A stretch of 64,000 nt of DNA from Kitasatospora sp. NBC_01250 (GCF_036226465.1 NZ_CP108476.1:1054001-1118000); one strand, 5' to 3'. Positions 54,383-63,633 are shown, counted from the first letter of the stretch. The notes: a model not told the origin generated them from the letters alone. Translations and numbers: made by a program.

Positions 54383-55174
54383 TCAGTCCCGTGGGTCGGC
54401 AGCGACGGGCGTGTGGTGGTCGAAGGCGATCAGCGGGTCCCCGGTGAGCGGGTGCGGCACCACCGCCGCGCGCACCCCGAAGACCGCCGCCAGCAGGGCG
54501 GGGGTGAGCACCTCGCGCGGCGGCCCGGAGGCCACCACCGCGCCCTCGTGCAGCACGTGCAGCCGGTCGCAGAGCGAGGCGGCGGCGTTCAGGTCGTGCA
54601 GCGAGATCAGCGTGGTGCGGCGCCGGGCCCGCAGCAGCGCGAGCAGCTCCACCTGGTGGCGCACGTCGAGGTGGTTGGTCGGCTCGTCCAGCACCAGTAC
54701 GTCCGGCTGCTGCGCGAACGCCCTTGCCAGCAGGACGCGTTGCCGCTCGCCACCGGAGAGTGCACCGAACCGGCGCTCGCCGTGGCCGGCCAGCCCGACC
54801 TCGTCGAGAGCCGCGGCCACGATCGCGCGGTCGGTGGCGTCCTCGCCCGCGAAGGCCCGCTGGTAGGGCGCGCGTCCCATCGCGACGATCTCCCGGACGG
54901 TGAACTCGAAGTCGTCGCCGCGCTCCTGGGGCAGCGCGGCGATGTGCCGCGCGCGCTGGGCCGGCGTCAACGACCGCAGGTCCCGGCCGGCCAGCAGCAC
55001 TCGGCCCGCCGAGGGGCTCAGGTGCCGGTAGACGGTCCGCAGCAGGGTCGACTTGCCACTGCCGTTGGGGCCGACCAGGCCCGCGATCTCCCCTTCGGCA
55101 GCCAGCAGGTGCACGCCGCTGAGCACGGTGCGCCCGGCCAGCGTGACGCTCAGGTCCTCGACGGAGATTCTCAC
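54383..55174 (-). CDS. FecCD-type importer ATPase
   Basis: A 263-residue ABC ATPase of the siderophore/vitamin B12 importer class. Walker A GPNGSGKSTLLR near residue 37, signature LSGGERQRVLLARA, Walker B VLVLDEPTNHLD and the H-loop SLHD are intact. GTG 55174 overlaps the permease stop (GTGA), so they are translationally coupled. It should drive uptake with the adjacent permease and binding lipoprotein. The C-terminus ends shortly before the CocE-like gene on the opposite strand. Confidence 0.92.
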   Translation of the reverse strand: MRISVEDLSVTLAGRTVLSGVHLLAAEGEIAGLVGPNGSGKSTLLRTVYRHLSPSAGRVLLAGRDLRSLTPAQRARHIAALPQERGDDFEFTVREIVAMGRAPYQRAFAGEDATDRAIVAAALDEVGLAGHGERRFGALSGGERQRVLLARAFAQQPDVLVLDEPTNHLDVRHQVELLALLRARRRTTLISLHDLNAAASLCDRLHVLHEGAVVASGPPREVLTPALLAAVFGVRAAVVPHPLTGDPLIAFDHHTPVAADPRD

Positions 55175-56235
55175 CGGTGCTCCAGACGTCGGTCCAGCAG
55201 GAAGAGCAGCACGGGCGCCCCGATCAGCGCGGTCACCACGCCGATCGGCACCTCCTGGGTGGCGAGCGCGGTGCGCGCGAGCGTGTCCACCGTGACCAGC
55301 AGGACCGCCCCGGCCAGCGCCGACAGCGGCAGCAGCCGGCGGTGGTCGCCGCCGACCAGCAGGCGGCAGACGTGCGGCACCAGCAGGCCGACGAAGCCGA
55401 TCGCCCCGGAGACGGCCACCAGCACACCGGTCAGCAGGCTGGTCACCGCGAACAGCTCGCGCCGCAGCCGGCCCACGTCCACACCGAGGCCGGCGGCCGT
55501 CTCGTCGCCCATCAGCAGCGCGTTGAGGCCGCGGGCGCGGGCCTGGAGCAGCACCAGTCCGAGCGCCACGGCCGCCGCGGGCAAAGGGAGTTGGCTCCAG
55601 GTGGCCCCGCCGAGGCTGCCCATCAGCCAGAACAGCACGCCCCGGGTCTGCTGGTCGTCCCCCACCTGCAGGACCAGGAAGCTGGTGAAGCCGGAGAGGA
55701 ACTGCCCGATCCCCACCCCGGCCAGCACCAGACGCATCGCCGCGAAGGCACCACCGCGCCGGGCCAGCAGCCACACCAGCGCGAAGGCGCCCAGCGCCCC
55801 GGCGAAGGCGGCTGCCGGGACGCCGAACCCGACGGCCGAGCCCGCCCCCGCGCCGAGTACGATCACCGCGACCGCGCCCAGCGAGGCGCCCGAGGAGATG
55901 CCGAGCAGATAGGGATCGGCCAGCGGATTGCGCACCAGCGCCTGGACGGCGCTGCCCACCAGGCCCAGCCCGGCCCCCACCACCGCCGCCAACAGGGCTC
56001 GTGGCGCGCGCAGTTGCCAGACGATCAGGTCACGGGTGCCCGGCGCCGGGGCCTGCCCGAGCAGCCGGCGGCCGACCACCGTCCACACCTCGCCGACCGG
56101 GATGTCGACCGCGCCCAGCGAGACGGCGGCGGTGAGCGCGGCGAGCAGGGCCAGGGCCAGCACGGCGGCGACCAGGCCGGCCCGTGCGGTGCGCACGGGC
56201 CGGCGGGCGGCCAGGACCGGTCCGGGTCCGGTCAC
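55171..56235 (-). CDS. FecCD-type importer permease
   Basis: A 354-residue permease of the BtuC/FecCD family with about ten helices. Family segments visible are WQLRAPRALLAAVVGAGLGLVGSAVQALVRNPLADPYLLGISSGAS and GFVGLLVPHVCRLLVG, split here by distance. GTG 56235 overlaps the binding-protein stop codon; its own stop overlaps the ATPase start. Substrates of this class are metal-chelator complexes, haem or cobalamin. Confidence 0.93.
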   Translation of the reverse strand: MTGPGPVLAARRPVRTARAGLVAAVLALALLAALTAAVSLGAVDIPVGEVWTVVGRRLLGQAPAPGTRDLIVWQLRAPRALLAAVVGAGLGLVGSAVQALVRNPLADPYLLGISSGASLGAVAVIVLGAGAGSAVGFGVPAAAFAGALGAFALVWLLARRGGAFAAMRLVLAGVGIGQFLSGFTSFLVLQVGDDQQTRGVLFWLMGSLGGATWSQLPLPAAAVALGLVLLQARARGLNALLMGDETAAGLGVDVGRLRRELFAVTSLLTGVLVAVSGAIGFVGLLVPHVCRLLVGGDHRRLLPLSALAGAVLLVTVDTLARTALATQEVPIGVVTALIGAPVLLFLLDRRLEHR

Positions 56236-57302
56236 GAGGTCACCAGGTCCGGGTGGATGATGTGGGCGATCTGCTGCACGGTGTCGGCGTTGCGGACGCC
56301 CGCGATGGTGGTCACCTCCGAGCCGATCCGTACGAAGTGGCCCGCCTGGACGGCCTTGAGTCCCTTGGTGGCCGGGAAGGTCCGCAGGAACTGCTCGGCC
56401 GCGTCGAACGCCTTCCGGTTCGCCGCGTCACTGCCCTGGTCGCGCACGCCGAGCTGGATCCAGTCGGGGTCCTTGGCCACCACATCCTCCCAGGAGGCCG
56501 CCTTGAAGTCACCGTCGCAGTCGGCGAAGACGTTGCGCGCCCCGGCCAGAGTGATCACCGCGTTGGCGATCTGCCGGCCGCACTCGGCCATCGGCTGCTT
56601 GGTCCCGGCGTCGTAGTCGAAGAAGAAGTACGAGGGCTCCTGGTCCGCCCGCAGCCCGGCCAGCGCCTTGCGCACCGCTTGGACCTTCTGCTCCATGCCC
56701 GCCACCAGCTCAGCCGCCCTGACCGAGGTGCCGGTGACCGCGCCCAGGGTCCTGACGTCCTCCTCGACCCGGGACAGGTCCTGCTGGGGGCCCTTCAGCA
56801 TCGCGGCGCAGGCCGTGGAGCGCAGGTAGAGGTGTTTGATCCCGGCGGCGGCGAACTCCTGCTCGGTGGGTGCCGCCCCCATCGCCCCGCCCATCGAGCC
56901 CATGTCGGCGAAGGTGTCGAGGTAGAGGTCGGCGCCGGAGCCGAGCAGCTTCTCCTTCGGGATCACGCTCTGCCCCAGGACCGGCACCTTCGCCGCCTGG
57001 TCGGCGAAGGTGCTCGGCATGGTGCCCGCGCCGGGCGGGAACCCGGTGCCGATCACCTTGTCCCCCGCGCCGAGCCAGAGGAGCAGCTCCAAGCCGGCCG
57101 CGTTGCTGGTGACGATCTTCTTCGGCGCGGCGGTGAACGTGGTCGTGGCCCCCGCGCAGTCGCTCGCCGTGACGGGATAGGCCGTCGCAGCGCTGCCCGC
57201 CGGGGCCGGGGCCGCCGCGCCGACCTGCTTGGCGCCGCTGCCGCAGCCCGTGACGAGCAGGGCGACCGCGGCCGCCATGCCGCACAGCACACGAGAACGC
57301 AT
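56232..57302 (-). CDS. Substrate-binding lipoprotein of FecCD-type importer, with Met-rich loop
   Basis: A 356-residue class III binding protein. The lipobox LVTGC gives lipidation at Cys19 or so. Two lobes joined by a helix are as in BtuF/FepB. Near residue 135 a loop reads FADMGSMGGAMGAAP, four methionines within eight residues, which could bind Cu(I). ATG 57302 has AGGAGAG upstream. First gene of a three-gene operon with overlapping stops and starts. Iron-chelator uptake is the default guess; uptake of a copper-chelator complex is an alternative suggested by location. Confidence 0.87.
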   Translation of the reverse strand: MRSRVLCGMAAAVALLVTGCGSGAKQVGAAAPAPAGSAATAYPVTASDCAGATTTFTAAPKKIVTSNAAGLELLLWLGAGDKVIGTGFPPGAGTMPSTFADQAAKVPVLGQSVIPKEKLLGSGADLYLDTFADMGSMGGAMGAAPTEQEFAAAGIKHLYLRSTACAAMLKGPQQDLSRVEEDVRTLGAVTGTSVRAAELVAGMEQKVQAVRKALAGLRADQEPSYFFFDYDAGTKQPMAECGRQIANAVITLAGARNVFADCDGDFKAASWEDVVAKDPDWIQLGVRDQGSDAANRKAFDAAEQFLRTFPATKGLKAVQAGHFVRIGSEVTTIAGVRNADTVQQIAHIIHPDLVTS

Positions 57303-57406
57303 GGAACTCTCCTGGTGATCCGGAATCATCGGGACCGCCACTGCGGGCCCGCCCAGGTAGTCGGCCGCGAGGGCGGGTGAGTTCCGGGAGCTGCCAGACT
57401 TGTCCC
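57303..57406. promoter_or_regulatory. Divergent promoter of importer and aminotransferase-like genes
   Basis: A 104-nt gap. No DmdR/IdeR iron box (TTAGGTTAGGCTAACCTAA-like) or Zur box is visible, which weakens an iron- or zinc-control assignment. The word tgatccggaatca near 57316 is only partly symmetric. Confidence 0.4.
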
Positions 57407-58207
57407 ATGGCCACCGTCAACGGAGCACCGGCGTCACCCGAGGCGCTGCAGAGCCTGGCTCTGACCAACTACGGGCACTTCACCACCATGCGGGTGGCCG
57501 ACGGCGCGGTGCGCGGCCTGTCGCTGCACCTGGCGCGGCTGGTCGACGACTGCCGGGCGGTGTTCGGCACCGCGCTGGACCCGGACCGGGTGCGCGCCTT
57601 CGTGCGCCAGGAGGTGGGCGCCCACGGCGCCCACGGCACCCACGGTGCACCGGTCACCGTACGGGTGACGGTCTTCGATCCGGCGCTCGACCTGGCCCAC
57701 CCGGGAGCGGGCGCCGAGCCGGCGATCCTGGTGACGACCAGGGCGGCCGGCGACGCGCCACCGCCGCCGCTGCGGGCCAAGCGGTTCACGGTGGCCCGGG
57801 AGGCGGCGGCGGTCAAGCACGTCGGCCTGTTCAACCAGCTCAGGCTCCGTCGCCAGGCCCAACTGGCCGGGTTCGACGACGCGTTGTTCGTGGCGGCCGA
57901 CGGCCGGATCGCCGAGGGCGGCACCTGGAACATCGGTTTCGTGGACGCGGCGGGCACGGTGGTGTGGCCGCGGGCCGAGGTGCTGCCCGGGGTCACCATG
58001 CGGCTGCTCCAGGCCGCCCACCGGCCCACCGCGACCGCCCCGGTGACGGCCGCGGCGCTGCCCGCGATGCGGGCCGCCTTCGCGACCAACGCCGCGATCG
58101 GTGTGCGCACCGTCGCCGCGATCGACGACCTGGCGTTCGCCACCGACGACCCGGTGCTCGACGAGCTGCGCCGGACCTACGCCCAGCTGCCCGGCGAGCC
58201 GCTGTAG
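57407..58207 (+). CDS. Class IV aminotransferase-like PLP protein
   Basis: A 266-residue fold-type IV PLP protein, similar in size to 4-amino-4-deoxychorismate lyase and branched-chain aminotransferase relatives. The Schiff-base lysine is probably in AAVKHVGLFNQL near residue 139, and the PLP-contact IAEGGTWNIGF segment near 172 is conserved in family style. ATG 57407 or the upstream GTG 57377 could start it. It is divergent from the importer operon. The exact reaction cannot be set. Confidence 0.82.
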   Translation: MATVNGAPASPEALQSLALTNYGHFTTMRVADGAVRGLSLHLARLVDDCRAVFGTALDPDRVRAFVRQEVGAHGAHGTHGAPVTVRVTVFDPALDLAHPGAGAEPAILVTTRAAGDAPPPPLRAKRFTVAREAAAVKHVGLFNQLRLRRQAQLAGFDDALFVAADGRIAEGGTWNIGFVDAAGTVVWPRAEVLPGVTMRLLQAAHRPTATAPVTAAALPAMRAAFATNAAIGVRTVAAIDDLAFATDDPVLDELRRTYAQLPGEPL

Positions 58208-58231
58208 GGCCGCCGACGCGGTACTACTGGG

Positions 58232-58600
58232 TCAGGAGACGCGCTTCAGTGTCCAGGCGTTGTTGTTGAAGCTGGGGTTCGACCACGCGACGCAGCTGTT
58301 GGTGTAGTACGAGCTGGTCTGCACCCAGCCCGCCGGCGGGTAGGTGGTTCCGCAGGCCTGGACCACGGTGCCGACGGGCAGCCCGGTGAGCTGCTTGATC
58401 TGCTTGATGTTCGGGCTGAAGCTCTGCGTGCCGCAGCTGCTGCTGTAGCCCCAGCTGACGTCGACGTAGCCGCTCGGGGTGAGGACGCTCCCGCAGACGG
58501 TGGTGACGTCACCGGGGGCGGCGTGGGCGGGTGCAGCGGCCAGGGCGAACATCGCTGCGGCGCCGGCGAGGGTCATGCAGGTGGTGCGGAGGCGGGTCAT
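58232..58600 (-). CDS. Small secreted cysteine-containing protein
   Basis: A 122-residue exported protein with a signal peptide ending APAHA near residue 27. The mature part of about 95 residues is rich in Ser, Thr, Tyr and Asn and holds four cysteines (VCGS, SSCGT, ACGTTY, NSCVAW), probably two disulfides. No family recognised. ATG 58600. Confidence 0.7.
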   Translation of the reverse strand: MTRLRTTCMTLAGAAAMFALAAAPAHAAPGDVTTVCGSVLTPSGYVDVSWGYSSSCGTQSFSPNIKQIKQLTGLPVGTVVQACGTTYPPAGWVQTSSYYTNSCVAWSNPSFNNNAWTLKRVS

Positions 58601-58710
58601 GGGCGTTGGCTCCTCGTGATCGCGGGCGGCCGGTCAGGCCGAGAAGCCATTCCTACGCGGCGAGAAGCAGTTCGGGCAGAGAATTTCACGCACAAAGATC
58701 CCCTGGGCGA

Positions 58711-59415
58711 TCAGGAGTTCGTACGCTCCGTATGCTCCGTCAGGCGGTTGATGTCCTTGGTGCGCAGGATCCGGCGCGTCGCATCGGCCCCGGGCGGGAC
58801 GACGCCGGGCGTGGCCACCGCGATCATCGCGCGGCCCATCTGCTCGCTGGTGGTGACGAGGTTCGGTGCGACCTTGCGCAGCAGCGGGATGAGCGGTCCG
58901 AGCACCGAGTAGCCGACGCGGTAGAGGCGGGTCTTGGAGACCACCCCGTGCTGCGGCAGCACGACGCCCGGGCGGAACGCGAAGGCCCGGAACGGCAGCC
59001 GCAGCAGCTCGTTCTCCGTGCGGCCCCGCACCCGGGCCCACATGACCCGGCCCTGCTCGGTGCTGTCCGCGCCCTCCCCGGAGAGGTAGACGAAGGTCAG
59101 CCCGGGATTGGCGGCGGCCAGGGTACGGGCCACCGCGAGGGTCAGGTCGTGGGTGATCCGCCGGTACTCCGCCTCCGGCATCCCGACCGCGGAGACCCCC
59201 AGGCAGAAGAAGCAGGCGTCGTAGCCGGCCAGTTCGGCCTCCAGCCCGGACAGGTCGGACGGGTCGGAGCGGAGCACCTCGACCAGCTTGGGGTGCTCCT
59301 GCTGCACCGGGCTGCGGCCGATCACCAGCACCCGCTCGACCGCGTCGTCCCGCAGGCACTCGCGCAGCACACCCTGACCGATCATGCCGGTCGCCCCGAA
59401 GAGAATGACGTTCAC
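58711..59415 (-). CDS. NAD(P)-binding protein (atypical SDR)
   Basis: A 234-residue Rossmann-fold protein. The nucleotide motif FGATGMIGQGVL is at residues 5-16, with VYLSGEGADSTEQG and a later AFRPGVVLP. It resembles the oxidoreductase HTATIP2-like group of atypical SDRs. GTG 59415 follows GGTGGGG. Substrate unknown. Divergent from the protease-STAND-WD40 gene. Confidence 0.85.
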   Translation of the reverse strand: MNVILFGATGMIGQGVLRECLRDDAVERVLVIGRSPVQQEHPKLVEVLRSDPSDLSGLEAELAGYDACFFCLGVSAVGMPEAEYRRITHDLTLAVARTLAAANPGLTFVYLSGEGADSTEQGRVMWARVRGRTENELLRLPFRAFAFRPGVVLPQHGVVSKTRLYRVGYSVLGPLIPLLRKVAPNLVTTSEQMGRAMIAVATPGVVPPGADATRRILRTKDINRLTEHTERTNS

Positions 59416-59553
59416 CCGCCCCACCTTAGGGCTGCCCGGTGCGGTTCGGGCGTACCGTCCGCCGCCGGGTCCCGGGCCGTTGACGAGTTGTACGCTGTCC
59501 TCCCACGGCCGACGGAGGGGGAGGGCCGAGATGACCTCTGCGCCGGTTGCGGA

Positions 59554-62500
59554 GTGAGTGGCGAGCAGCGCGCCGTCCGACGCCCCGCCTCGGACGGCTG
59601 GGTGACCTCGATCCACGCCTCGGCTGCCGGCGACGCCCTCGGCTCGGGTTTCCTGATCGACGAGCGCCGGGTGCTGACCTGCGCCCATGTCGCCCGTCCG
59701 GCCGGGCGCCCCGAGGGCGAGCTCTGGGTCGCCTTCCCCAAGCTGCCCGAGCTGATGACCCGGCGGATCCAGGTCGAGCAGGTCGTGCTGCCCGAGGCGC
59801 GGTTCCAGGCCGTCCAGCCCGATCTGGCGGTCCTGGTGCTCGCCGAACCCGCTCCCCCGCACGCCGCGGCCCGGCTGCGCCGGCCGACCCCCGACGACCT
59901 GGTCGGCAGGACCTGGTGGTCCTTCGGCTTCCCGAACGGCCGCCTGCTCGGCAACTCGGCCGACGGCGGCGTCGGCGAGTCGCTCGGCTTCGGCTGGGTG
60001 CGCCTGGACACCGGCTCCCGGTACCCCGTCCGGCCGGGCTTCAGCGGGGCGGCGCTCTGGTCACCTGAGTACGACGCCGTGGTGGGGGTGCTCGGACAGG
60101 CGAACGGGGAGCACGGCGACGCCCAGGCGATCACCCTGTGGATGGCCGACCTCTGCCTGCCCGAACAGAAGCTGGCCCGGCTCACCGAGTGGTCGGCGGA
60201 GGCCGCCGGCGAGGGCGCGCTGGCCGCCTGGGGGTGGCGGCTGGACAGCGACCCGGAGGCCCGCCGGCACTGGCGCCCGCGCGCCCGCGGGGTGAGCACC
60301 GACGCCGAGCGCGGCTTCCGGTTCCGCGGGCGCACCGCCGCGCTGGGCGAGATCGTGCGCTGGCTGGACCGCGGCGCCGAGCGGCAGGCCCTGGTGGTGA
60401 CCGGCTCGCCCGGCGTGGGCAAGTCGGCCGTGCTCGGCCGGATCGTCACCACCGCGGACGCCGCCATCGCCGCCGCCCTCCCGCCGCAGGACGACGCCGT
60501 GCGGGCCCCGCTGGGTTCGATCGCCTGCGCCGTGCACGCCAAGGGCAAGACCGCGCTGGCGGTGGCCGAGGAGATCGCCCGGGCCGCCTCGGCGGCGCTG
60601 CCCGCCGTCGCCCAGGACCTCGCCCCGGCCCTGCGCGACGCGCTGAGCGGCCGTCGGCACCGCGACTTCAACGTGGTGATCGACGCCCTGGACGAGGCCG
60701 CGAGCCCGCTGGAAGCCCGCGCGGTGATCACCGCCGTCGTGCAACCGCTCGTCGAGACCTGCTCCGACCTGGGCGTGCGGGTCGTACTCGGCAGCCGGCG
60801 CCGGGACAACGGCGGCGGGCTGCTGACCGTCTTCGGGACGGCCAGGCACGAGATCGACCTGGACGACGCCGCCTACTTCGCCGAGGCCGACCTGGCCGCC
60901 TACGCGCTGGCCACCCTGCAACTGGTCGGCGACGAGCGCCCCGGCAACCCCTACCAGGACGAGCGGGTGGCCGCCCCGGTGGCCGCCCGGATCGCCGCAC
61001 TGGCCGAACAGAACTTCCTGATCGCCGGCCTGGTCGCGCGCACCCACGGCATGGCCGACCGGGAACCGGTGGCCCCCGCCGCGGTGGCGTTCACCCCGAC
61101 CGTGGACGCGGCGCTGCGCGAGTACCTCAAGCTGCTGCCACCGGTCGCCGGCTGCCCGGCCTGGGACGCGCTGACCGCGCTCGCCTACGCCGAGCCGCCC
61201 GGCATGCCGCTGACGGTGTGGCAGGCCACCATCGGCGCGCTCTACGGCATCGCCCCCGGTGAGGAGGCGCTGCGGGCCTTTGCCCGCTCCTCGGCGGCCA
61301 ACTTCCTGGTGGAGGCCAGCGACACCGGCAGCGACCGCCTCTTCCGGCTCTTCCACCAAGCCCTGAACGACGCGCTGCTCGGCGCCCGCGCCGACCTGGA
61401 CGCCACCCAGGGCGACGAGCGCGCCCTCACCCGCACCCTGCTGGGCCTGGGCCGCTCGCTCGGCTGGGACCGGGCACCGGCCTACCTGCGCCGCGCGCTA
61501 CCGGGCCACGCCGCGCGCGGCGGCCTCATCGACGACCTGCTCACCGACGACGCCTACCTGCTGCACGTCGACCTCACCCGGCTGATCCCACAGGCCTACC
61601 TCGCCGGCCGGCCGGCCGCCCGCCACCGGGCCACCCTGCTGCGCCGCACGCCGCGCGCCATCGCCGCCGGCCCGGCGGAGCGGGCCGCGATGTTCACCGT
61701 CACCGAGGTCCGCGAGGGGCTGCCGCGGGGCGACTACGCGGGTGAGGTCGCCGGCGTCCCCTACGCGGCGCAGTGGGCCTCGGTGACGACCCAGCAGGCC
61801 GAAGCCGTGCTGGAGGGCCACCAGGGCGAGGTCATCGCGGTCTGCGAGATCCCCACCGAGGGCCGCTCACTGCTGGCCAGCCTGGACGAGTCGGCGGTCC
61901 GGATCTGGGACCCCGCCTCCGGCGAACTGCTCAGCATCCTCCCCGGCCAGGAGAGCCGGATGAACGCCCTCTGCACCGTGCCGACCGCCGCCGGCCCCTG
62001 GCTCGCCACCGCCAACGCGGACGGCACGGTGCGGCTCTGGGACCCGCTCACCGGCCACCGCCTGCACGCGCTGCACGGGCACACCGGCGAGGTCCGCCAC
62101 CTGTGCGCCGTGCGGGCGGACGGGCGCGAGCTGCTGGCCAGCGCGGGCGAGGACCGGACAGTGCGGCTCTGGGACCCGGTGACGGGGCACCAGGTCGAAC
62201 TGCTGGAGGGGTACGTCGGGCCGCTGGTGCCGCTGGGCGAGGTCTACGGGGCGGCGGCGGACGAGGTCCTGGTGACACGCACCGAGGACCGGGCGGCGGG
62301 GGTCTGGCAGGCCGGCACAGGCTCGGTCCGGCACTTCGTCACCGGGCGCAGGTCCACGGACGTCATGTGTGACGTGCCCGCCCACGACAGGGGACTCATC
62401 GCCGGCGGCCGGGACACGGCGGTGAGGATCTGGGACCACCGCACGGGAGCGATCCTGCGGACCCTGGTCGGTGCGACCGGCGGGCTCACGGCGCTCTGTG

Positions 62501-63633
62501 CCGTTCCGGTTCCGGCGTTCAACGCGGTCGTCGTCGCCGGCACCGCGCGTGGCAACCTGGTGTTCTGGCAGGCGGACGGCGGCGAGCCGATCGGCGCTCT
62601 GCACGGCCACCTCTCCGCGGTGAAGAGCGTCTGCACCGTCCGGGTCAACGGCCGGGCGATGGTGGTCAGCGGCGGCGCGGACCGCACGGTGCGGATCTGG
62701 CACCCCGACGTCCGAAGGCGCTCCGGGAACCGCCTTGAACAGCCCGTCCAGGCGGCAGCCCTGGCCGGCGTCGAGATCCGCGGCAGGACCGTTCTGGTCT
62801 CTGCCGGAGGCGACCAGGAGGTCCGGTACCTCTCGGCCTCCGACGGCGAGCCGGTGCAGGTCCCGCACGCCGGTCCGCCCAATCTGCTGATGCTCTGTCA
62901 GAGCCGGGTCGACACCCGCCCGGTCCTGGCCGGTTCCGGGCGCAAGGACCGCGGCGCCTGGCTCTGGCATCCGATGTCGGGCCGCGAGCGCCTGCTGATG
63001 GGCGTGATGGACCCGATCCGGAGCATCCACCCGATCCGCCGGAGACTCGCCACCGGCCACCTCGACGGCACCGTGCGGATCTGGGATCCGCAGAACAGCA
63101 GGACGCTGCACCAGCTCAAGCAGCAGCCGACCGCCGTCCTGGCCCTGTGTACGGTGGACCTCCCGGACCAGTTGCTGCTCGCCGCCGGCACGGAGAACGG
63201 CACGATCCTGCGGTGGCGGCTGGACGACGTCGCTCCGCTGGACCCGCTCACCGGTCACGCCGGCCCGGTCCAGGCACTCTGCCTGCTGCCCGGCGATGGC
63301 CCGCCCCTCCTCGCCAGCGGGTCCGCCGATCACACCGTCCGCCTCTGGGACCCGCTGCGCGGCGACGAGCTGCACACCCTGCACGGCCACAGCGCCCCCG
63401 TCACGGCCGTGCATCCCGTCCGGCTCGGCGACCGCCTGCTGCTCGCCAGTGCGAGCATCGACCGGACCGTGCGCCTCTGGGACCCGCTCGCCCCGGTCTG
63501 CCTCGCCGAGATCCCCGTCTACTCCCCCGCTCACGCCCTCACCACCGCCGCGGGCAACCTCGTGGTCGGTCTGGCCGACGGCCTGCTCGCGCTGCGGCCC
63601 GATCCGGGCGTGCTGGGCGATCCACCTGCATGA
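59554..63633 (+). CDS. Trypsin-like protease - STAND NTPase - WD40 protein
   Basis: A 1359-residue multi-domain protein. Residues 15-215 are a trypsin-like protease with triad His in TCAHVA (near 44), Asp in QPDLAVL (near 89) and Ser in PGFSGAAL (near 163). Around 265-520 is a NACHT/AAA-type STAND NTPase, Walker A GSPGVGKSA near 284 and Walker B VVIDALDEA near 373. A helical region runs to about 750. Then about 14 WD40 repeats (VR(I/L)WDP words), enough for two seven-blade propellers. The architecture matches bacterial NLR-like conflict/defence or signalling proteins: sensing by WD40, oligomerisation by NTPase, protease effector. GTG 59554 overlaps the stop of a short ATG-initiated frame at 59531. 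Confidence 0.9.
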   Translation: MSGEQRAVRRPASDGWVTSIHASAAGDALGSGFLIDERRVLTCAHVARPAGRPEGELWVAFPKLPELMTRRIQVEQVVLPEARFQAVQPDLAVLVLAEPAPPHAAARLRRPTPDDLVGRTWWSFGFPNGRLLGNSADGGVGESLGFGWVRLDTGSRYPVRPGFSGAALWSPEYDAVVGVLGQANGEHGDAQAITLWMADLCLPEQKLARLTEWSAEAAGEGALAAWGWRLDSDPEARRHWRPRARGVSTDAERGFRFRGRTAALGEIVRWLDRGAERQALVVTGSPGVGKSAVLGRIVTTADAAIAAALPPQDDAVRAPLGSIACAVHAKGKTALAVAEEIARAASAALPAVAQDLAPALRDALSGRRHRDFNVVIDALDEAASPLEARAVITAVVQPLVETCSDLGVRVVLGSRRRDNGGGLLTVFGTARHEIDLDDAAYFAEADLAAYALATLQLVGDERPGNPYQDERVAAPVAARIAALAEQNFLIAGLVARTHGMADREPVAPAAVAFTPTVDAALREYLKLLPPVAGCPAWDALTALAYAEPPGMPLTVWQATIGALYGIAPGEEALRAFARSSAANFLVEASDTGSDRLFRLFHQALNDALLGARADLDATQGDERALTRTLLGLGRSLGWDRAPAYLRRALPGHAARGGLIDDLLTDDAYLLHVDLTRLIPQAYLAGRPAARHRATLLRRTPRAIAAGPAERAAMFTVTEVREGLPRGDYAGEVAGVPYAAQWASVTTQQAEAVLEGHQGEVIAVCEIPTEGRSLLASLDESAVRIWDPASGELLSILPGQESRMNALCTVPTAAGPWLATANADGTVRLWDPLTGHRLHALHGHTGEVRHLCAVRADGRELLASAGEDRTVRLWDPVTGHQVELLEGYVGPLVPLGEVYGAAADEVLVTRTEDRAAGVWQAGTGSVRHFVTGRRSTDVMCDVPAHDRGLIAGGRDTAVRIWDHRTGAILRTLVGATGGLTALCAVPVPAFNAVVVAGTARGNLVFWQADGGEPIGALHGHLSAVKSVCTVRVNGRAMVVSGGADRTVRIWHPDVRRRSGNRLEQPVQAAALAGVEIRGRTVLVSAGGDQEVRYLSASDGEPVQVPHAGPPNLLMLCQSRVDTRPVLAGSGRKDRGAWLWHPMSGRERLLMGVMDPIRSIHPIRRRLATGHLDGTVRIWDPQNSRTLHQLKQQPTAVLALCTVDLPDQLLLAAGTENGTILRWRLDDVAPLDPLTGHAGPVQALCLLPGDGPPLLASGSADHTVRLWDPLRGDELHTLHGHSAPVTAVHPVRLGDRLLLASASIDRTVRLWDPLAPVCLAEIPVYSPAHALTTAAGNLVVGLADGLLALRPDPGVLGDPPA

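Noticed and set aside
57303..57406. Iron box for the FecCD-type importer
   Set aside because: No TTAGGTTAGGCTAACCTAA-like sequence in the promoter region.
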